Source: Halosimplex aquaticum (GTDB lineage Archaea; Halobacteriota; Halobacteria; Halobacteriales; Haloarculaceae). From it: DNA of 64,000 bases. The stretch is from contig NZ_CP118158.1 of the NCBI RefSeq assembly GCF_028747785.1, positions 2,852,001 to 2,916,000 on the forward strand, written 5' to 3'. Both the position numbers and the translations under genes were made by a program. Below the pieces are notes generated by a model that searched no databases, was not told the DNA's origin, and was given only the letters and a program-made list of their open reading frames with translations. Below are positions 26,788 to 37,860 of this stretch, in pieces (within the stretch, counting starts at the first letter, position 1; each line of letters starts with the position of its first letter).

Positions 26788-26935
26788 CGTCGTCTCGCCT
26801 CGATCCGAGGGACTCCCCACCCATAAAGACCAGTCGGTCAGGCGTCAGACGCCGCGGCGCCGCCGGCCTCTCGGCGGCTGGTTCTTCAGCCGCTGCCCGT
26901 ATCGACCTCGATCGACGACTGACCACAGTGGGGCG

Positions 26936-28471
26936 CTATCGGCGGTGTGATCCGGGCTCGGGTTGGAATCGCCGTAGCGCCGACGTCGTGTTCTCCGCTC
27001 GGGTCGCTGTCGGTGGCTGCGCCGTCGCGGTCGGCGCCTGTGTCGTGGTCGACGGCGGTGCAGTCGCCGCCGCTGTCGGCGGCGGCGCGGACGCCGTGGC
27101 TGTCGGCGATGCGGTCTCGGTCGGCGCCTCCGTCGCAGTGCCGGCCGGCGTCACCGTCGCCCCGGTAGTCTCGACGGGGATGAACCTGACCGCGGTCTGG
27201 GCCTCGATGCCGCTCTCTTGCCGGAGGCGTCGCTCGATCGCGTCGTCGAGCCCGGGGTAGGTCCGCCCGCCGGGCGTCGTCACCGTCGTGACGACGCGCT
27301 CCGGGTGCCGGCTGAACGGTTCGTCGCCGTACTCGACGGTGACCTCGGTCAGGGTGAGGTTCGCGTAGCGCTCGTCGTTGACCACTCCCTCGACGGTCGC
27401 CCGGATCGTCTCCGTCGACGAGCCCGCCTGGTAGGCGGAGTACGTGAACGCCCCCAGGATCGACGCGAGGACGAGGATGCTGACCACGAGGATGACCGTT
27501 CTGTTCTGGACGTCGGCGATCGACCGCCGCCGCTCGCGCCCCCCGTGGCCCCGATAGCCCGAGACCCACAGCATCGCGAGCGCGGTCAGGTTGATCGAGA
27601 AGGCGTTGACGAGCACGAGCAACCCGGCGCGGAAGACGATCGTCGGGTGCCCCCAGGCGATGCCGATACCGACGGCGCCGACCGGCGGGACCAGCGCGGC
27701 GGCCACCATGACGCCGACGAGCGGCGTCGAGATGTCGCCGGTGAGGCTCCTGGCGCCGGCCGCGCCCGACCCCAGCGCGACGACGAGCGCGAGCAGGTCG
27801 GGCGAGAGGCGACCGGATATCTGCTCGATCGCCGTGACGTTGAGGTTGGGGGGGACGAGGAAGAGGTGGCGGACGACGACGGCGAACAGCGTCGCGCTCA
27901 CGACGGCCAGCGCGAACCCGGCCACCTGGTAGGTCGCCCCCTTCCGGAACAGGGCCTCGTCGGCGAGGACGGTCCCGACGCTGGCGGCGAGCGCGGGCCC
28001 GACCAGCGGGGCGATGACCATCGACCCGACGACGATCGACGCGCTGTCGAGCAACATCCCGGCCGTCGCGACGATCGCGCTCACCACCACGAGGAGGACG
28101 TAGGTGTACCGGTCCGGCATGAGGTCCTTCGCGACGATCCGGATCTCCTCGTGGGCGATCCGCTCGTCCGGCGTATGCTCGTCGTACTCCCGCTGGAGCT
28201 CCCCGAAGCGGTCCGAGACGACCGTCTGGACGTTCTGGACGACGACGTGGGACTCCTCGTCGAGGCCGATCTCGCGGAACGACGCGAGCACCGGTTCGAC
28301 GGCCTCGACCGGGAGCGGGAACGTCATGACCGCCTCGTACTCTCTGCCGTCCGGCCGCGCGGCGGCGGTCCCGACCTCGTCGGTGACCGAGTAGTCGACG
28401 TCGTGATCTACGAGGACCCGCTCGACCTCCCGCCGCTTCCCCGCGGGCACGGTCACGTGGACGAATCGCAT
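26936..28471 (-). CDS. DUF389 (TIGR00341-type) membrane protein
   Basis: 511 residues from ATG 28471 (MRFVHVTVP). N-terminal cytoplasmic ferredoxin-like domain (1-115), then the DUF389 membrane core at about 125-345 with SASIVVGSMVIAPLVGPALA and GVMVAAALVPPVGAVG, which mark the family. Several hydrophobic helices. After a last helix (about 333-355) comes an extracytoplasmic domain and a Thr/Ala/Pro-rich tail from about residue 440 (ATEAPTETASPTAT and similar), probably glycosylated. Function unknown; the family is widespread in haloarchaea. The Thr/Pro tail is an unusual addition as far as I recall. Confidence 0.88.
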   Translation of the reverse strand: MRFVHVTVPAGKRREVERVLVDHDVDYSVTDEVGTAAARPDGREYEAVMTFPLPVEAVEPVLASFREIGLDEESHVVVQNVQTVVSDRFGELQREYDEHTPDERIAHEEIRIVAKDLMPDRYTYVLLVVVSAIVATAGMLLDSASIVVGSMVIAPLVGPALAASVGTVLADEALFRKGATYQVAGFALAVVSATLFAVVVRHLFLVPPNLNVTAIEQISGRLSPDLLALVVALGSGAAGARSLTGDISTPLVGVMVAAALVPPVGAVGIGIAWGHPTIVFRAGLLVLVNAFSINLTALAMLWVSGYRGHGGRERRRSIADVQNRTVILVVSILVLASILGAFTYSAYQAGSSTETIRATVEGVVNDERYANLTLTEVTVEYGDEPFSRHPERVVTTVTTPGGRTYPGLDDAIERRLRQESGIEAQTAVRFIPVETTGATVTPAGTATEAPTETASPTATASAPPPTAAATAPPSTTTQAPTATAQPPTATRAENTTSALRRFQPEPGSHRR

Positions 28472-28615
28472 AGTGTGAGAACGAGGTGATCTGGTCCCGG
28501 AGACGGCGGGCGGCGAGCGACGGGCGGCAGCGAGCGGCGAGCGCCCGACCGGCGACGGGCGGTGAACGACCGCACCGGCCGCAGGCGTCGATTTCGCGGC
28601 GTGTCAGAGACGGAC

Positions 28616-29110
28616 TCAGGCCGCGACGATGGACTCGTAGTCGTACTGGTCGGCGAGGTCTTTCAGCTTCTCCAGGGCCTCCTCTTCCTCTTCGAGGTTC
28701 TCGTGGAGGAGGTCGCCGGCCTCGTCCATGCCGAGCCGGTCGGCCAGCAGGGCGAGGTTGCCGTAGGCGGCGATCTCGTAGTGCTCGGTCTTCTGGGCCG
28801 CCGTCAGGTTGGCGACGTCGAGGACGCTCTGGTCGGGGTCCATGTCGACGAGCTCCTGGTGTTCCTCGATGAGGCCCTGGATCCCCTCGCACTCTTCCTC
28901 CTCGGGCGGCTCGCCGATCATCTCGAACACCTGCTCGACGCGCTCGATGTGGCCCTGGGTCTCCTCGCGGTGCTCCTGGAAGGCCTGTGCGATCTCCTCG
29001 TGTTCGGTCTGCGACGCGAGCTGGTCGAGGACGTCGAGCAGCTCGTGTTCGGCGTAGTAGATGTCTTCTAGCTCGTGCTCGAACAGCTCCTGCGCTGAGT
29101 TCACTGCCAT
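28616..29110 (-). CDS. DUF892 / YciE-YciF-like ferritin-fold protein
   Basis: 164 residues from ATG 29110 (MAVNSAQELFEHELEDIYYAEH is the family N-terminus). Four-helix-bundle pattern with regularly spaced Glu and His: ELEDIYYAEHELLD, HREETQGHIERVEQVFE, KTEHYEIAAYGNLALLADRL and HENLEEEEEALEKL. The family belongs to the ferritin superfamily and is linked to stress, but an enzyme activity is not established. Gene stands alone between the DUF389 gene (same strand) and the divergent dehydrogenase-like gene. Confidence 0.88.
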   Translation of the reverse strand: MAVNSAQELFEHELEDIYYAEHELLDVLDQLASQTEHEEIAQAFQEHREETQGHIERVEQVFEMIGEPPEEEECEGIQGLIEEHQELVDMDPDQSVLDVANLTAAQKTEHYEIAAYGNLALLADRLGMDEAGDLLHENLEEEEEALEKLKDLADQYDYESIVAA

Positions 29111-29339
29111 GAATGAGTCACCGCGTGGGCGTTCGGCCCACTCGCGGTTAGTAATCCACTCGCTACCGTCGAACTCGCTGACCGCGTCGGGATACGCGCG
29201 GGTTACCGCGCGGAAACCTCGGCTGAACCGGCGGCCGAGCGGGCTCGCGTCCCGCCGTCGGTCGGGCGTGAATCGCTCCGCTCGCCGCGGCGGCTGAACG
29301 GACGCGCGTGTTTTTCCCGTCGCACCCGAACGGGGCGCC

Positions 29340-30416
29340 ATGAGCGGCGACCTGCTCGTCTACGGTTCGTACGGCTACGCCGGTGCACTGATCAGCGACC
29401 GCGCCGCGGCGGAGGGGCTCGACCCGATACTCGCCGGCCGAAACGCCGAGCGAGTCGAGGCGGCGGCGACCGAACGCGGCTGCGACCACCGCGTGTTCAC
29501 CCTCGAACACCCGACGGTCGTCGACGCGATGCTCGCCGGCGTCGACGCGGTGCTGAACTGCGCCGGCCCCTTCGAGGACACGGCCGAGCCGCTGATCGAG
29601 GCGTGCATCCGCACCGGGACCGACTACCTCGACATCGCCGGCAACGTCGACGTCCTCGAAGCGACCGCCGCGCGCGACGCCGAGGCGACCCGGGAGTCGG
29701 TCGCGCTCGTCCCCGGCGTCGGGTTCGACGTCGTGCCGACCGACTGCCTCGCCGCGGCGCTCCACGGTCGGCTCCCGGAGGCGACCGAACTCACGCTCGC
29801 CATCGACGGGATGGGCACGTTCTCCCCGGGGACGCTGAAGTCCGTCCTCCGCGGGCTCGACAGGCCCGGCGCCGTCCGGCAGGACGGCCACATCGAGACC
29901 GTGCCGCTCGCCTGGAAGCGCCGCACCTTCGAGTTCCCCTCCGGCGAGAAGACAGCCGTGACCGTCCCCTGGGGCGACGTGTCAACGGCCTACTACTCGA
30001 CGGGTATCCCGAACATCGAGGTGTACGCCGGCGTGCCCGACCGCGCCGCCGACGTGATGGAACGGACCCGCCCGCTCGCTCGCGTGCTCGCCGCCGGCCC
30101 GGTCAGACGGGTCGCGGAGGGAGCGGTCGAGCGCGTCGTCTCGGGACCGACCGCCCGCGAGCGCGCCGAGAGCGAGACGCACATCTGGGGCGAGGTGCGG
30201 GCCGCGGACGGGACCGTCGCCCGCGCTCGGATGCGGACGCCGGACACGTACGACCTCACGACGGCGACGGCGGTCACGGCGGCCGAGCGCGTCCTCGCGG
30301 GCGAGGCGGGCCAGGGGTTCCAGACGCCCGCCTCCGCGTTCGGTCCCGAGTTCGCCGAGGAGTTCCAGGGCGTCACCGCGGAGTTCCTGACCGCGCCCGA
30401 GCGCGTCGTCCAGTAG
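29340..30416 (+). CDS. Saccharopine dehydrogenase-like (trans-acting enoyl reductase-type) NAD(P) protein
   Basis: 358 residues. Rossmann domain with the sequence YGSYGYAGALISDRAA near the N-terminus (G-x-x-G-x-x-G variant), LAGRN (strand 2), VLNCAGPFEDTAEPLIEACI and DIAGNVDVLE, which together match the saccharopine-dehydrogenase NADP-binding superfamily, including trans-acting enoyl reductases of lipid biosynthesis. Its C-terminal half is a mixed domain with PGVGFDVVPTDCLAAAL. Lys metabolism is not implied by context; a role in isoprenoid or lipid reduction is possible. Start is the ATG at 29340, immediately preceded by a T-rich stretch. Confidence 0.85.
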   Translation: MSGDLLVYGSYGYAGALISDRAAAEGLDPILAGRNAERVEAAATERGCDHRVFTLEHPTVVDAMLAGVDAVLNCAGPFEDTAEPLIEACIRTGTDYLDIAGNVDVLEATAARDAEATRESVALVPGVGFDVVPTDCLAAALHGRLPEATELTLAIDGMGTFSPGTLKSVLRGLDRPGAVRQDGHIETVPLAWKRRTFEFPSGEKTAVTVPWGDVSTAYYSTGIPNIEVYAGVPDRAADVMERTRPLARVLAAGPVRRVAEGAVERVVSGPTARERAESETHIWGEVRAADGTVARARMRTPDTYDLTTATAVTAAERVLAGEAGQGFQTPASAFGPEFAEEFQGVTAEFLTAPERVVQ

Positions 30417-30485
30417 CGGGCGGCAACGAACCGTCGTCCGGACCGACGACGAGCACCTAGGCAGCCGTTATCGTCGGTTCTCGCC

Positions 30486-30495
30486 GTTTACTTTT
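30486..30495 (+). promoter_or_regulatory. TATA-like box of the amphi-Trp gene
   Basis: GTTTACTTTT, centre about 30 nt before the ATG at 30520. Confidence 0.45.
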
Positions 30496-30519
30496 CCCCG
30501 TCGCTCCGTGAGAGCCGGC

Positions 30520-30756
30520 ATGGCGAAAGAACTCGAAGAACTCGACGTGACCCGCGAGGAGGCGGCGGAGCGACTCGAATCGTTCGCCGAGGGCCTGCGC
30601 GGCGAGGGGTCGTTCGACGTCAACGTGAACAACCGGACGGTCCACCTCGCGCCCCCGGACGACGTCGGCATGGAGATCGGCGTCCGCGAGATGTCGTCGC
30701 TCCTGCGCGGCGACCGCGAGGCGTTCACGATCAAACTGGACTGGAAACCGGAGTAG
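30520..30756 (+). CDS. Amphi-Trp domain protein
   Basis: 78 residues from ATG 30520 (MAKELEELDVTREEAAERL). A helix-strand pattern ending in FTIKLDWKPE is the hallmark of the small amphi-Trp family (TIGR04354-like), which occurs in haloarchaea and some bacteria; function unknown. A TATA-like box lies 30 nt upstream. Convergent with gpmI. Confidence 0.8.
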   Translation: MAKELEELDVTREEAAERLESFAEGLRGEGSFDVNVNNRTVHLAPPDDVGMEIGVREMSSLLRGDREAFTIKLDWKPE

Positions 30757-30847
30757 AGACGCCACGATCCCACTGACGGTCGCGCGGCCGTCGGCCCCGC
30801 AGTGCCCGCGTCGCGTCGTCGACCCGCAGTGGCCCCGTCACGTGGTG

Positions 30848-32455
<1,608 letters not shown>

Positions 32456-32617
32456 GTCTCGGAGTCCGACCGGCCGGTCAAAGTGAGTGTCGGTCCCCCA
32501 GCCGGTTCGGTCGCGCGGACTGTGGTCCGGCGGCCCGAGCGACGCGGCGGACCGATCGGACCGACGGCGACTCCTGGCACCACTATCTCTTTGTCCCTGG
32601 CCGCACCTCGTAGGAGC

Positions 32618-33010
32618 ATGGACGCCCAACTGCTGTCGAACGAACTGGCCGACCAGATCGTGACGACGGCCCGGACGGCGACCGGCGACAGCCTCCGGTC
32701 GGTGACGTACTTCACGCGGTCGGACTTCGAGCAGCTGTACCTCCGCGAGGACCTGGAACGCGACGCTGACCTGGACACCTTCGTCGGCCACGAGTGGCGC
32801 GGCTTCCGCGACACGCGCAACGCCTACCAGACGTCCGAACTCGGCGAGTACCGCTTCACCGTCCGCGCGTTCACCAACGGCTACCTCCTCCGGGTGACCG
32901 GTGAGCGCGCCGGCGTGCTCATCACCACCGACGGCCTCCAGATGCAGTCCTACGAGGAGATCGCCGACGCGATCGAGAAGATGCTCGCCGAGGACCCCAC
33001 GACGGAATGA
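32618..33010 (+). CDS. Haloarchaeal hypothetical protein upstream of nurA
   Basis: 130 residues. ATG 32618, with a Shine-Dalgarno-like GGAG 4-7 nt upstream, unusual in this window. Sequence: a helical N-terminus (LSNELADQIVTTARTATG), then beta-rich EYRFTVRAFTNGYLLRV and GERAGVLITTDGLQMQ, and a C-terminal helix. The stop overlaps the nurA start by 4 nt (ATGA), so translation is coupled. Family not recognised; a small factor working with NurA is a guess from context only. Confidence 0.8.
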   Translation: MDAQLLSNELADQIVTTARTATGDSLRSVTYFTRSDFEQLYLREDLERDADLDTFVGHEWRGFRDTRNAYQTSELGEYRFTVRAFTNGYLLRVTGERAGVLITTDGLQMQSYEEIADAIEKMLAEDPTTE

Positions 33011-34263
33011 CTCTCGATCCGGTCCACGTCGACGGCATCGCCCGTCTCGCCGGCCGCGTCAGCGAGGGCGTCGACGAGGACGACCACCAGAACGCCGCCG
33101 AGACCGTCTGGGCGGAGTTCCTCGACCCCCTCTACCGCGATGGCTCGGCCGTCCTCGAACCCCTCGGCGACCAGCGCCGCAAGAAGGTCCCGGTCGACGC
33201 CGTCGCCCTGCGGGACCCGCCGTTCCCCACGCAGCACGGCCTCGACTCGGGCACTATCAACCCGACGACGTTCAAGAACGGCCTCGTCCTCGACGTCTCG
33301 CAGGCCGCGATGGCGGGCGTCCCCTCCGATCTGGACCTGCACCGCGCGCGGACCATCGTGATGACGGCCCACTCCAACGACGACACCTACCGGATCGGCC
33401 AGGAAGACTGGACGATGCACGACGAGGGTTACGTCCGCAAGCGCGCCCTGCACGCCCCCCGCGTGGACCGCTACGAGCAGAACGTCGTCCACGCGCTGGC
33501 CCTCTACCTCGCCGAGAGCGAGCACGCCCTCGAACAGGCCGGCATCGTCGACGACCTGCTGATCCTCGACGGACCGCTCTACCCCACGGGCCTGCTGAAG
33601 TGGGCCGAGCGCGACACCGCCCTGGCCGACCTGCTCACCGAGGACGAGCGCCCGCGCGACGTCGTCGAGAACTACGTCCGCCTCGTCGAGGACTTCGTCG
33701 CGCGCGACGTGCCCCTGATCGGCTTCATCAAGAACAGCACCGCCAAGGCGATCACCCAGGCCGTCCGCGAGAAGACCAATGCCCCCTGGGCCAACGACAA
33801 CGCCTTCTTCCAGCGGATCCTCGCCCGCCGCGACGACCGCGGCGACCTGAAGACCGACGCCCTCACGGCGACCAACTGGTTCCGCTCGCGCGTCGGCACC
33901 GACCGCGTGCTGGCCGCCGACGGCGACGCCCTCGGCATCGACCGGACCCTCGACCCCGAGGCCTACGAGGTCACGTTCTTCGTGCTGTACGACCCGCGCG
34001 ACGACCTCTGTTACCGGGTCGAGGCGCCCTACGCGTTCACTGAGGACGAGAACACCCGCGAGGCGCTCCGCCTGCAGGTGCTCCACGACGTGGCCGGCGA
34101 GCAGGGACCGCCGCTCGCCGTCGCCAAGGCCGACGAACTCGCCCACATCGACCGCCAGGCCAACGAGCAACTGCGCCGCCGCATCGAGCGCGAACTCGGC
34201 AGCGACCGCCACCGCGAGTACGACGACAAGCGCTGGGGCGTCGATGTCGAGGAGCTAGTCTAA
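33007..34263 (+). CDS. nurA: DNA double-strand break repair nuclease NurA
   Basis: 418 residues. NurA-family signatures: an N-terminal Asp in the core strand (GLVLDVSQAAMAG), then YEQNVVHALALYL, LLILDGPLYPTGL (second catalytic Asp) and FIKNSTAKAI, with the PYAFTEDENTRE segment toward the end. NurA is a Mn2+-dependent 5' end-processing nuclease that works with the HerA translocase in archaeal end resection. HerA is at 47730-49595 here, about 13.5 kb away, rather than adjacent. Overlaps the 130-codon upstream ORF by 4 nt. Confidence 0.92.
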   Translation: MTLDPVHVDGIARLAGRVSEGVDEDDHQNAAETVWAEFLDPLYRDGSAVLEPLGDQRRKKVPVDAVALRDPPFPTQHGLDSGTINPTTFKNGLVLDVSQAAMAGVPSDLDLHRARTIVMTAHSNDDTYRIGQEDWTMHDEGYVRKRALHAPRVDRYEQNVVHALALYLAESEHALEQAGIVDDLLILDGPLYPTGLLKWAERDTALADLLTEDERPRDVVENYVRLVEDFVARDVPLIGFIKNSTAKAITQAVREKTNAPWANDNAFFQRILARRDDRGDLKTDALTATNWFRSRVGTDRVLAADGDALGIDRTLDPEAYEVTFFVLYDPRDDLCYRVEAPYAFTEDENTREALRLQVLHDVAGEQGPPLAVAKADELAHIDRQANEQLRRRIERELGSDRHREYDDKRWGVDVEELV

Positions 34264-34338
34264 CGCCGCCGCGTTTCTCCGGGGGTCGCCTGCGGTGACT
34301 CCGTCCGCTCGCTCCCGTCGGAGGCCGTGGATGTCGTC

Positions 34339-34365
34339 GCGCTCGCCCGGCTCCCGGGCGAGCGC
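34339..34365. repeat. Intergenic perfect hairpin, related to the in-frame doublets
   Basis: GCGCTCGCCCGG-CTC-CCGGGCGAGCGC: 12-bp stem, 3-nt loop, in the 259-nt gap after nurA. Eight nt further, ACGGCTCCGCCG (34374-34385) repeats the ACGGC-TCC-GCCG hairpin seen in gpmI. Could be a terminator or a member of the same palindrome family. Confidence 0.5.
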
Positions 34366-34492
34366 TGTTTCGGACGGCTCCGCCGCATACCTTCGAACCG
34401 CGGCCCGCAGCCGCTTCCGACGAGACGACACGACAGTCGTCCGACGATCCGTGCAACCGTTGTTCGGAAAATCCGCGCGCTGCTGCACAAGG

Positions 34493-34499
34493 ATTAATT
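34493..34499 (+). promoter_or_regulatory. TATA box of the CNNM/CorC gene
   Basis: ATTAATT, centre 27 nt before the ATG at 34523. Confidence 0.5.
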
Positions 34500-34522
34500 T
34501 TCCGCTCTAATAAGCAACGTTG

Positions 34523-35911
34523 ATGGGATTATCCGTGCTCACAGCCGCATCTGTGACTGGTGTCATACAGTCCGCTGTGCCGGTCGTCGGTATCGAACTG
34601 GGACAGACGGCGCTCACCGCGATCGGTGTCCTCATGATCCTGTTTCTGATCATGGGATCGGGCTTTTTCTCCTCGTCGGAGATCGCGATGTTCTCCCTGT
34701 CTGCCCACCAGATCGACGCGATGGTCGAGGAGGGCAAGCGCGGCGCGCGGGCGGTCAAGTCCCTCAAGGACGACCCCCACCGCTTGCTCGTGACGATCCT
34801 GGTGGGGACCAACCTCGTCAACATCACGATGTCCTCTATCTCGACGACCATCATCGGCTTCTACCTGGACGCCGGAACGGCGGTGCTCGTCTCGTCGTTC
34901 GGTATCACGTCGATGGTCCTGCTGTTCGGCGAGAGCGCGCCCAAGTCCTACGCCGTCGAGAACACCGACTCGTGGGCGCGGACCGTCGCTCCCCTGCTGA
35001 CGATCGTCGGGAAGGTGCTGTGGCCGCTCATCACCCTGTTCTACTATCTGACGAAGATGGTCAACAAGGTAACCGGCGGTAGCTCGTCCATCGAATCGTC
35101 GTACGTCACCCGCGAGGAGATCCGGAACATGGTCAGGACGGGCGAGCGGGAGGGAATCCTCGACGAGGAGGAGCGACAGATGATCCAGCGCACCCTGCGG
35201 TTCAAAAACACCACCGCCAAGGAGGTGATGACCCCGCGCCTCGACGTCGAAGCCATCTCCAACGACGCGACCGTCGAGGAGGCGATCGGGGAGTGTATGC
35301 AGTCTGGGCACGCCCGCCTCCCGGTGTACGAGGGGTCGCTGGACAACGTGATCGGGGTCTTCGACATCCGGGACCTGGACCGGGATTCCGGCTACGACGA
35401 CGCCGCCCTCGAGGTGGGGGACGTGGTCAGCCCGACGCTTCACGTGCCCGAGTCCAAGAACGTCGACGAACTCCTCCTCGAGATGCGCCAGAACCGGATG
35501 CACATGGTCATCGTCGTCGACGAGTTCGGCGCCACCGAGGGGCTCATCACGATAGAGGACATCGTCGAGGAGATCGTCGGCGAGATACTGGTGGGCGACG
35601 AGGACCACCCGATCGAGTTCGTCGACGACACCGAGGTGCTGGTCCGCGGGGAGGTCACCATCGACGAGGTCAACGAGGTGCTGGACATCGACCTCCCCGA
35701 GGGCGAGGAGTTCGAAACCATCGCGGGCTTCATCTTCAACCGCGCGGGCCGCCTCGTCGACCAGGGCGAGGCGTTCGACTACGAGAACGTGTCGCTGCGG
35801 GCCGAACAGGTCGAAGACACTCGCATCCAGGAGGTCCGGGTGACCGTCGACCGCGACACCGTCGACCCGGTCGAAGATGAACCTCCCGCCAGTGAAGGCG
35901 AAACCGACTGA
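34523..35911 (+). CDS. CNNM/CorC-family membrane protein (DUF21, CBS pair, CorC_HlyC)
   Basis: 462 residues from ATG 34523; a TTG is one codon upstream. N-terminal DUF21 membrane domain (about 25-190; GFFSSSEIAMFSLS and FGESAPKSYAVE are its signatures), a CBS pair at about 225-345 (KEVMTPRLDVEAI, MHMVIVVDEFGATEGLIT), then a CorC_HlyC domain near 360-440 (VLVRGEVTIDEVNEVL) and an acidic tail. This is the standard haloarchaeal hemolysin-III-unrelated CNNM family, thought to move Mg2+/Co2+. Own TATA box. Next gene follows after 290 nt. Confidence 0.92.
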   Translation: MGLSVLTAASVTGVIQSAVPVVGIELGQTALTAIGVLMILFLIMGSGFFSSSEIAMFSLSAHQIDAMVEEGKRGARAVKSLKDDPHRLLVTILVGTNLVNITMSSISTTIIGFYLDAGTAVLVSSFGITSMVLLFGESAPKSYAVENTDSWARTVAPLLTIVGKVLWPLITLFYYLTKMVNKVTGGSSSIESSYVTREEIRNMVRTGEREGILDEEERQMIQRTLRFKNTTAKEVMTPRLDVEAISNDATVEEAIGECMQSGHARLPVYEGSLDNVIGVFDIRDLDRDSGYDDAALEVGDVVSPTLHVPESKNVDELLLEMRQNRMHMVIVVDEFGATEGLITIEDIVEEIVGEILVGDEDHPIEFVDDTEVLVRGEVTIDEVNEVLDIDLPEGEEFETIAGFIFNRAGRLVDQGEAFDYENVSLRAEQVEDTRIQEVRVTVDRDTVDPVEDEPPASEGETD

Positions 35912-36201
35912 TCGGCGGCGTCTCGACGGCCGAGGCGTCAAGCGGACTCCACAGGTCCGGTGAAGTCCGACGCGAGCGGGTCTGGACTCTCGGATGTCGC
36001 CCGGAATCCGGCGTATCGATCCGCGTCCGCTTCGCCGTAAGCGGATGTTATTGCCGGTAAGTTCACGTCGGTCTACAGCTTCGGTGGAGGCCGCCGACGG
36101 GCGGATGTCGGGACAGCGCGGCGGTCGATCGGAAATAGTCGCTCGAATTAATAGTCAGTGAATAACAATCCAGGGAGGCCGTCCACGTTACTTCCAGAGA
36201 G

Positions 36202-37860
36202 GTGTCTCTGCCAGTGGGGATACACACGTTAGTCGTCGGGATCGACGCGGCCTGCTGGCCGGTCGTAGAGCGACTGCCGGACCGGTCGGCGGTCTCGACG
36301 ATCGAGCGACTCGGCGATCGGGGGGTCGCCGCGCCGCTCGAATCCGCGATCCCGCCGTGGACCGCGAGCGCCTGGCCGTCGCTGTACACCGGGACGAACC
36401 CCGGCAAGCACGGCGTCTTCGGGTTCCTGCGGTTCGACGGCTACGACTGGGACGTCGTCAACGCGACCGACCTCCGCGCGCGCCCCGTCTGGGAACTCGC
36501 CGACCGCAACGGGCTGACTAGCGCCGTCGTCAACGCGCCCGTGACCCACCCGCCGCGGTCGTTCGACGGCGCGCTCGTCCCGGGCTACACCGCCCCGGAG
36601 GACCCCGAGTGCCACCCGCCGGGGCTCCTGGACGACGTGCGCGACCGCGTCGGCGACTACCGGCTCTACTCCGAGGGGGACGTCGAGCGCGAGTCCGCCG
36701 CCGCGGACTACCGCGGGTTCGTCCGCTCGCGCGGCGCGGCCTTCCGCTATCTCGCCGACCGGTTCGACCCCGAGTTCGGGTTCGTGCAGTTCCAGCAGAC
36801 CGACACGGTCTGCCACGAGTTCCCCGCAGACGAGGACCTCCTCGGCGCCGTCTACGGCGCGGTCGACGACGAGATCGCGGCGATCCTCGACGCCTGCGAC
36901 CCCGACACCGTGATCCTCGCCAGCGACCACGGCATCGGCCCCTGCGAGGGCCGCGAGTTCCGCGTCAACGAGTTCCTCCGCGAGCGGGGATTCGTCGAGA
37001 CGGCGACCGACGGCGACGGGATGCCGACGTGGGTGTCGATCCGCGAGGGACGGCTGCGCGGCGGGGGGAGCAGCGGCGAGGAGGGCGGCGTCTCCGGCGT
37101 TCCCGGGGCGGCCGAAGCGCTGGAGTCGGCGATGGGAGTCGCCGCTCGCGCCGGGCTCACCACCCAGCGCGCGGCGCGAGTGGTGGACGCGTTGGGACTA
37201 ACCGAGGCCGTCTCGGCGGTCGTCCCGGACGACCTCCAGCGGGCGGGGGCCGAGCGCGTCGACTTCCGGGCGTCGGCGGCGTACGTGCGCGACCCGATCG
37301 AACTCGGCGTCCGGATCAACCTGGCCGGCCGGGACCCCGAGGGCGTCGTCGACCCCGACGAGTACGAGTCGGTCCGGCGGGACCTGATCGAGGCACTCCA
37401 GTCGGTGCGGACGCCCGACGGCGACCCCGTCTTCGAGGACGTCGCGCCGCGCGAGGCGTACTTCCACGGTCCCGAGGCCGAGCGGGCGGTCGACGTGGTC
37501 ACCGTCCCCGCCGACTTCGACCAGTACCTCGTCGCCCAGCTCTACGGCGACCGGTTCGGCGAGCCCTCGGAGCCCTGGACGCACAAGCGCACGGGGATGG
37601 TGGTCGCCGCGGGCGACGCCGTCGACGCCGAGGCGGGAACCGGGGATCCGCACCTCTTCGACGTGGCGCCGACGGTGTGTGCGGCGCTCGGGATCCCGCG
37701 CAGCGACAGGATGGACGGGTCGCCGCTCCCGTTCGTGGAACCGACCGACGAACGACGGTATCCGCCGCGCGAGGCGCGCGAGCGGGTGAGAACCGACGAC
37801 GATCGGGTGACCGAGACCCTCGCCGACCTCGGCTACATCGACCGGACACAGGATGACTGA
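36202..37860 (+). CDS. Alkaline-phosphatase-superfamily phosphodiesterase/nucleotide pyrophosphatase
   Basis: 552 residues from GTG 36202; GTG 36214 is an alternative. Superfamily sites: VVGIDAACW (first metal Asp), PPWTASAWPSLYTG with the Thr nucleophile, GKHGVFGF, VQFQQTDTVCHEF (metal Asp, His), and ASDHGIGPCEGREFRVNEFL (Asp-His). The C-terminus has a metal His region TGDPHLFDVAPTV. Members hydrolyse phosphodiesters or phosphonate/sulfate esters and, in haloarchaea, often lie in envelope or exopolysaccharide loci. First gene of a tight operon with two FemAB/GNAT-like genes (8-nt then 4-nt overlaps). Substrate unknown; lipid-linked sugar is a plausible idea. Confidence 0.88.
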   Translation: MSLPVGIHTLVVGIDAACWPVVERLPDRSAVSTIERLGDRGVAAPLESAIPPWTASAWPSLYTGTNPGKHGVFGFLRFDGYDWDVVNATDLRARPVWELADRNGLTSAVVNAPVTHPPRSFDGALVPGYTAPEDPECHPPGLLDDVRDRVGDYRLYSEGDVERESAAADYRGFVRSRGAAFRYLADRFDPEFGFVQFQQTDTVCHEFPADEDLLGAVYGAVDDEIAAILDACDPDTVILASDHGIGPCEGREFRVNEFLRERGFVETATDGDGMPTWVSIREGRLRGGGSSGEEGGVSGVPGAAEALESAMGVAARAGLTTQRAARVVDALGLTEAVSAVVPDDLQRAGAERVDFRASAAYVRDPIELGVRINLAGRDPEGVVDPDEYESVRRDLIEALQSVRTPDGDPVFEDVAPREAYFHGPEAERAVDVVTVPADFDQYLVAQLYGDRFGEPSEPWTHKRTGMVVAAGDAVDAEAGTGDPHLFDVAPTVCAALGIPRSDRMDGSPLPFVEPTDERRYPPREARERVRTDDDRVTETLADLGYIDRTQDD

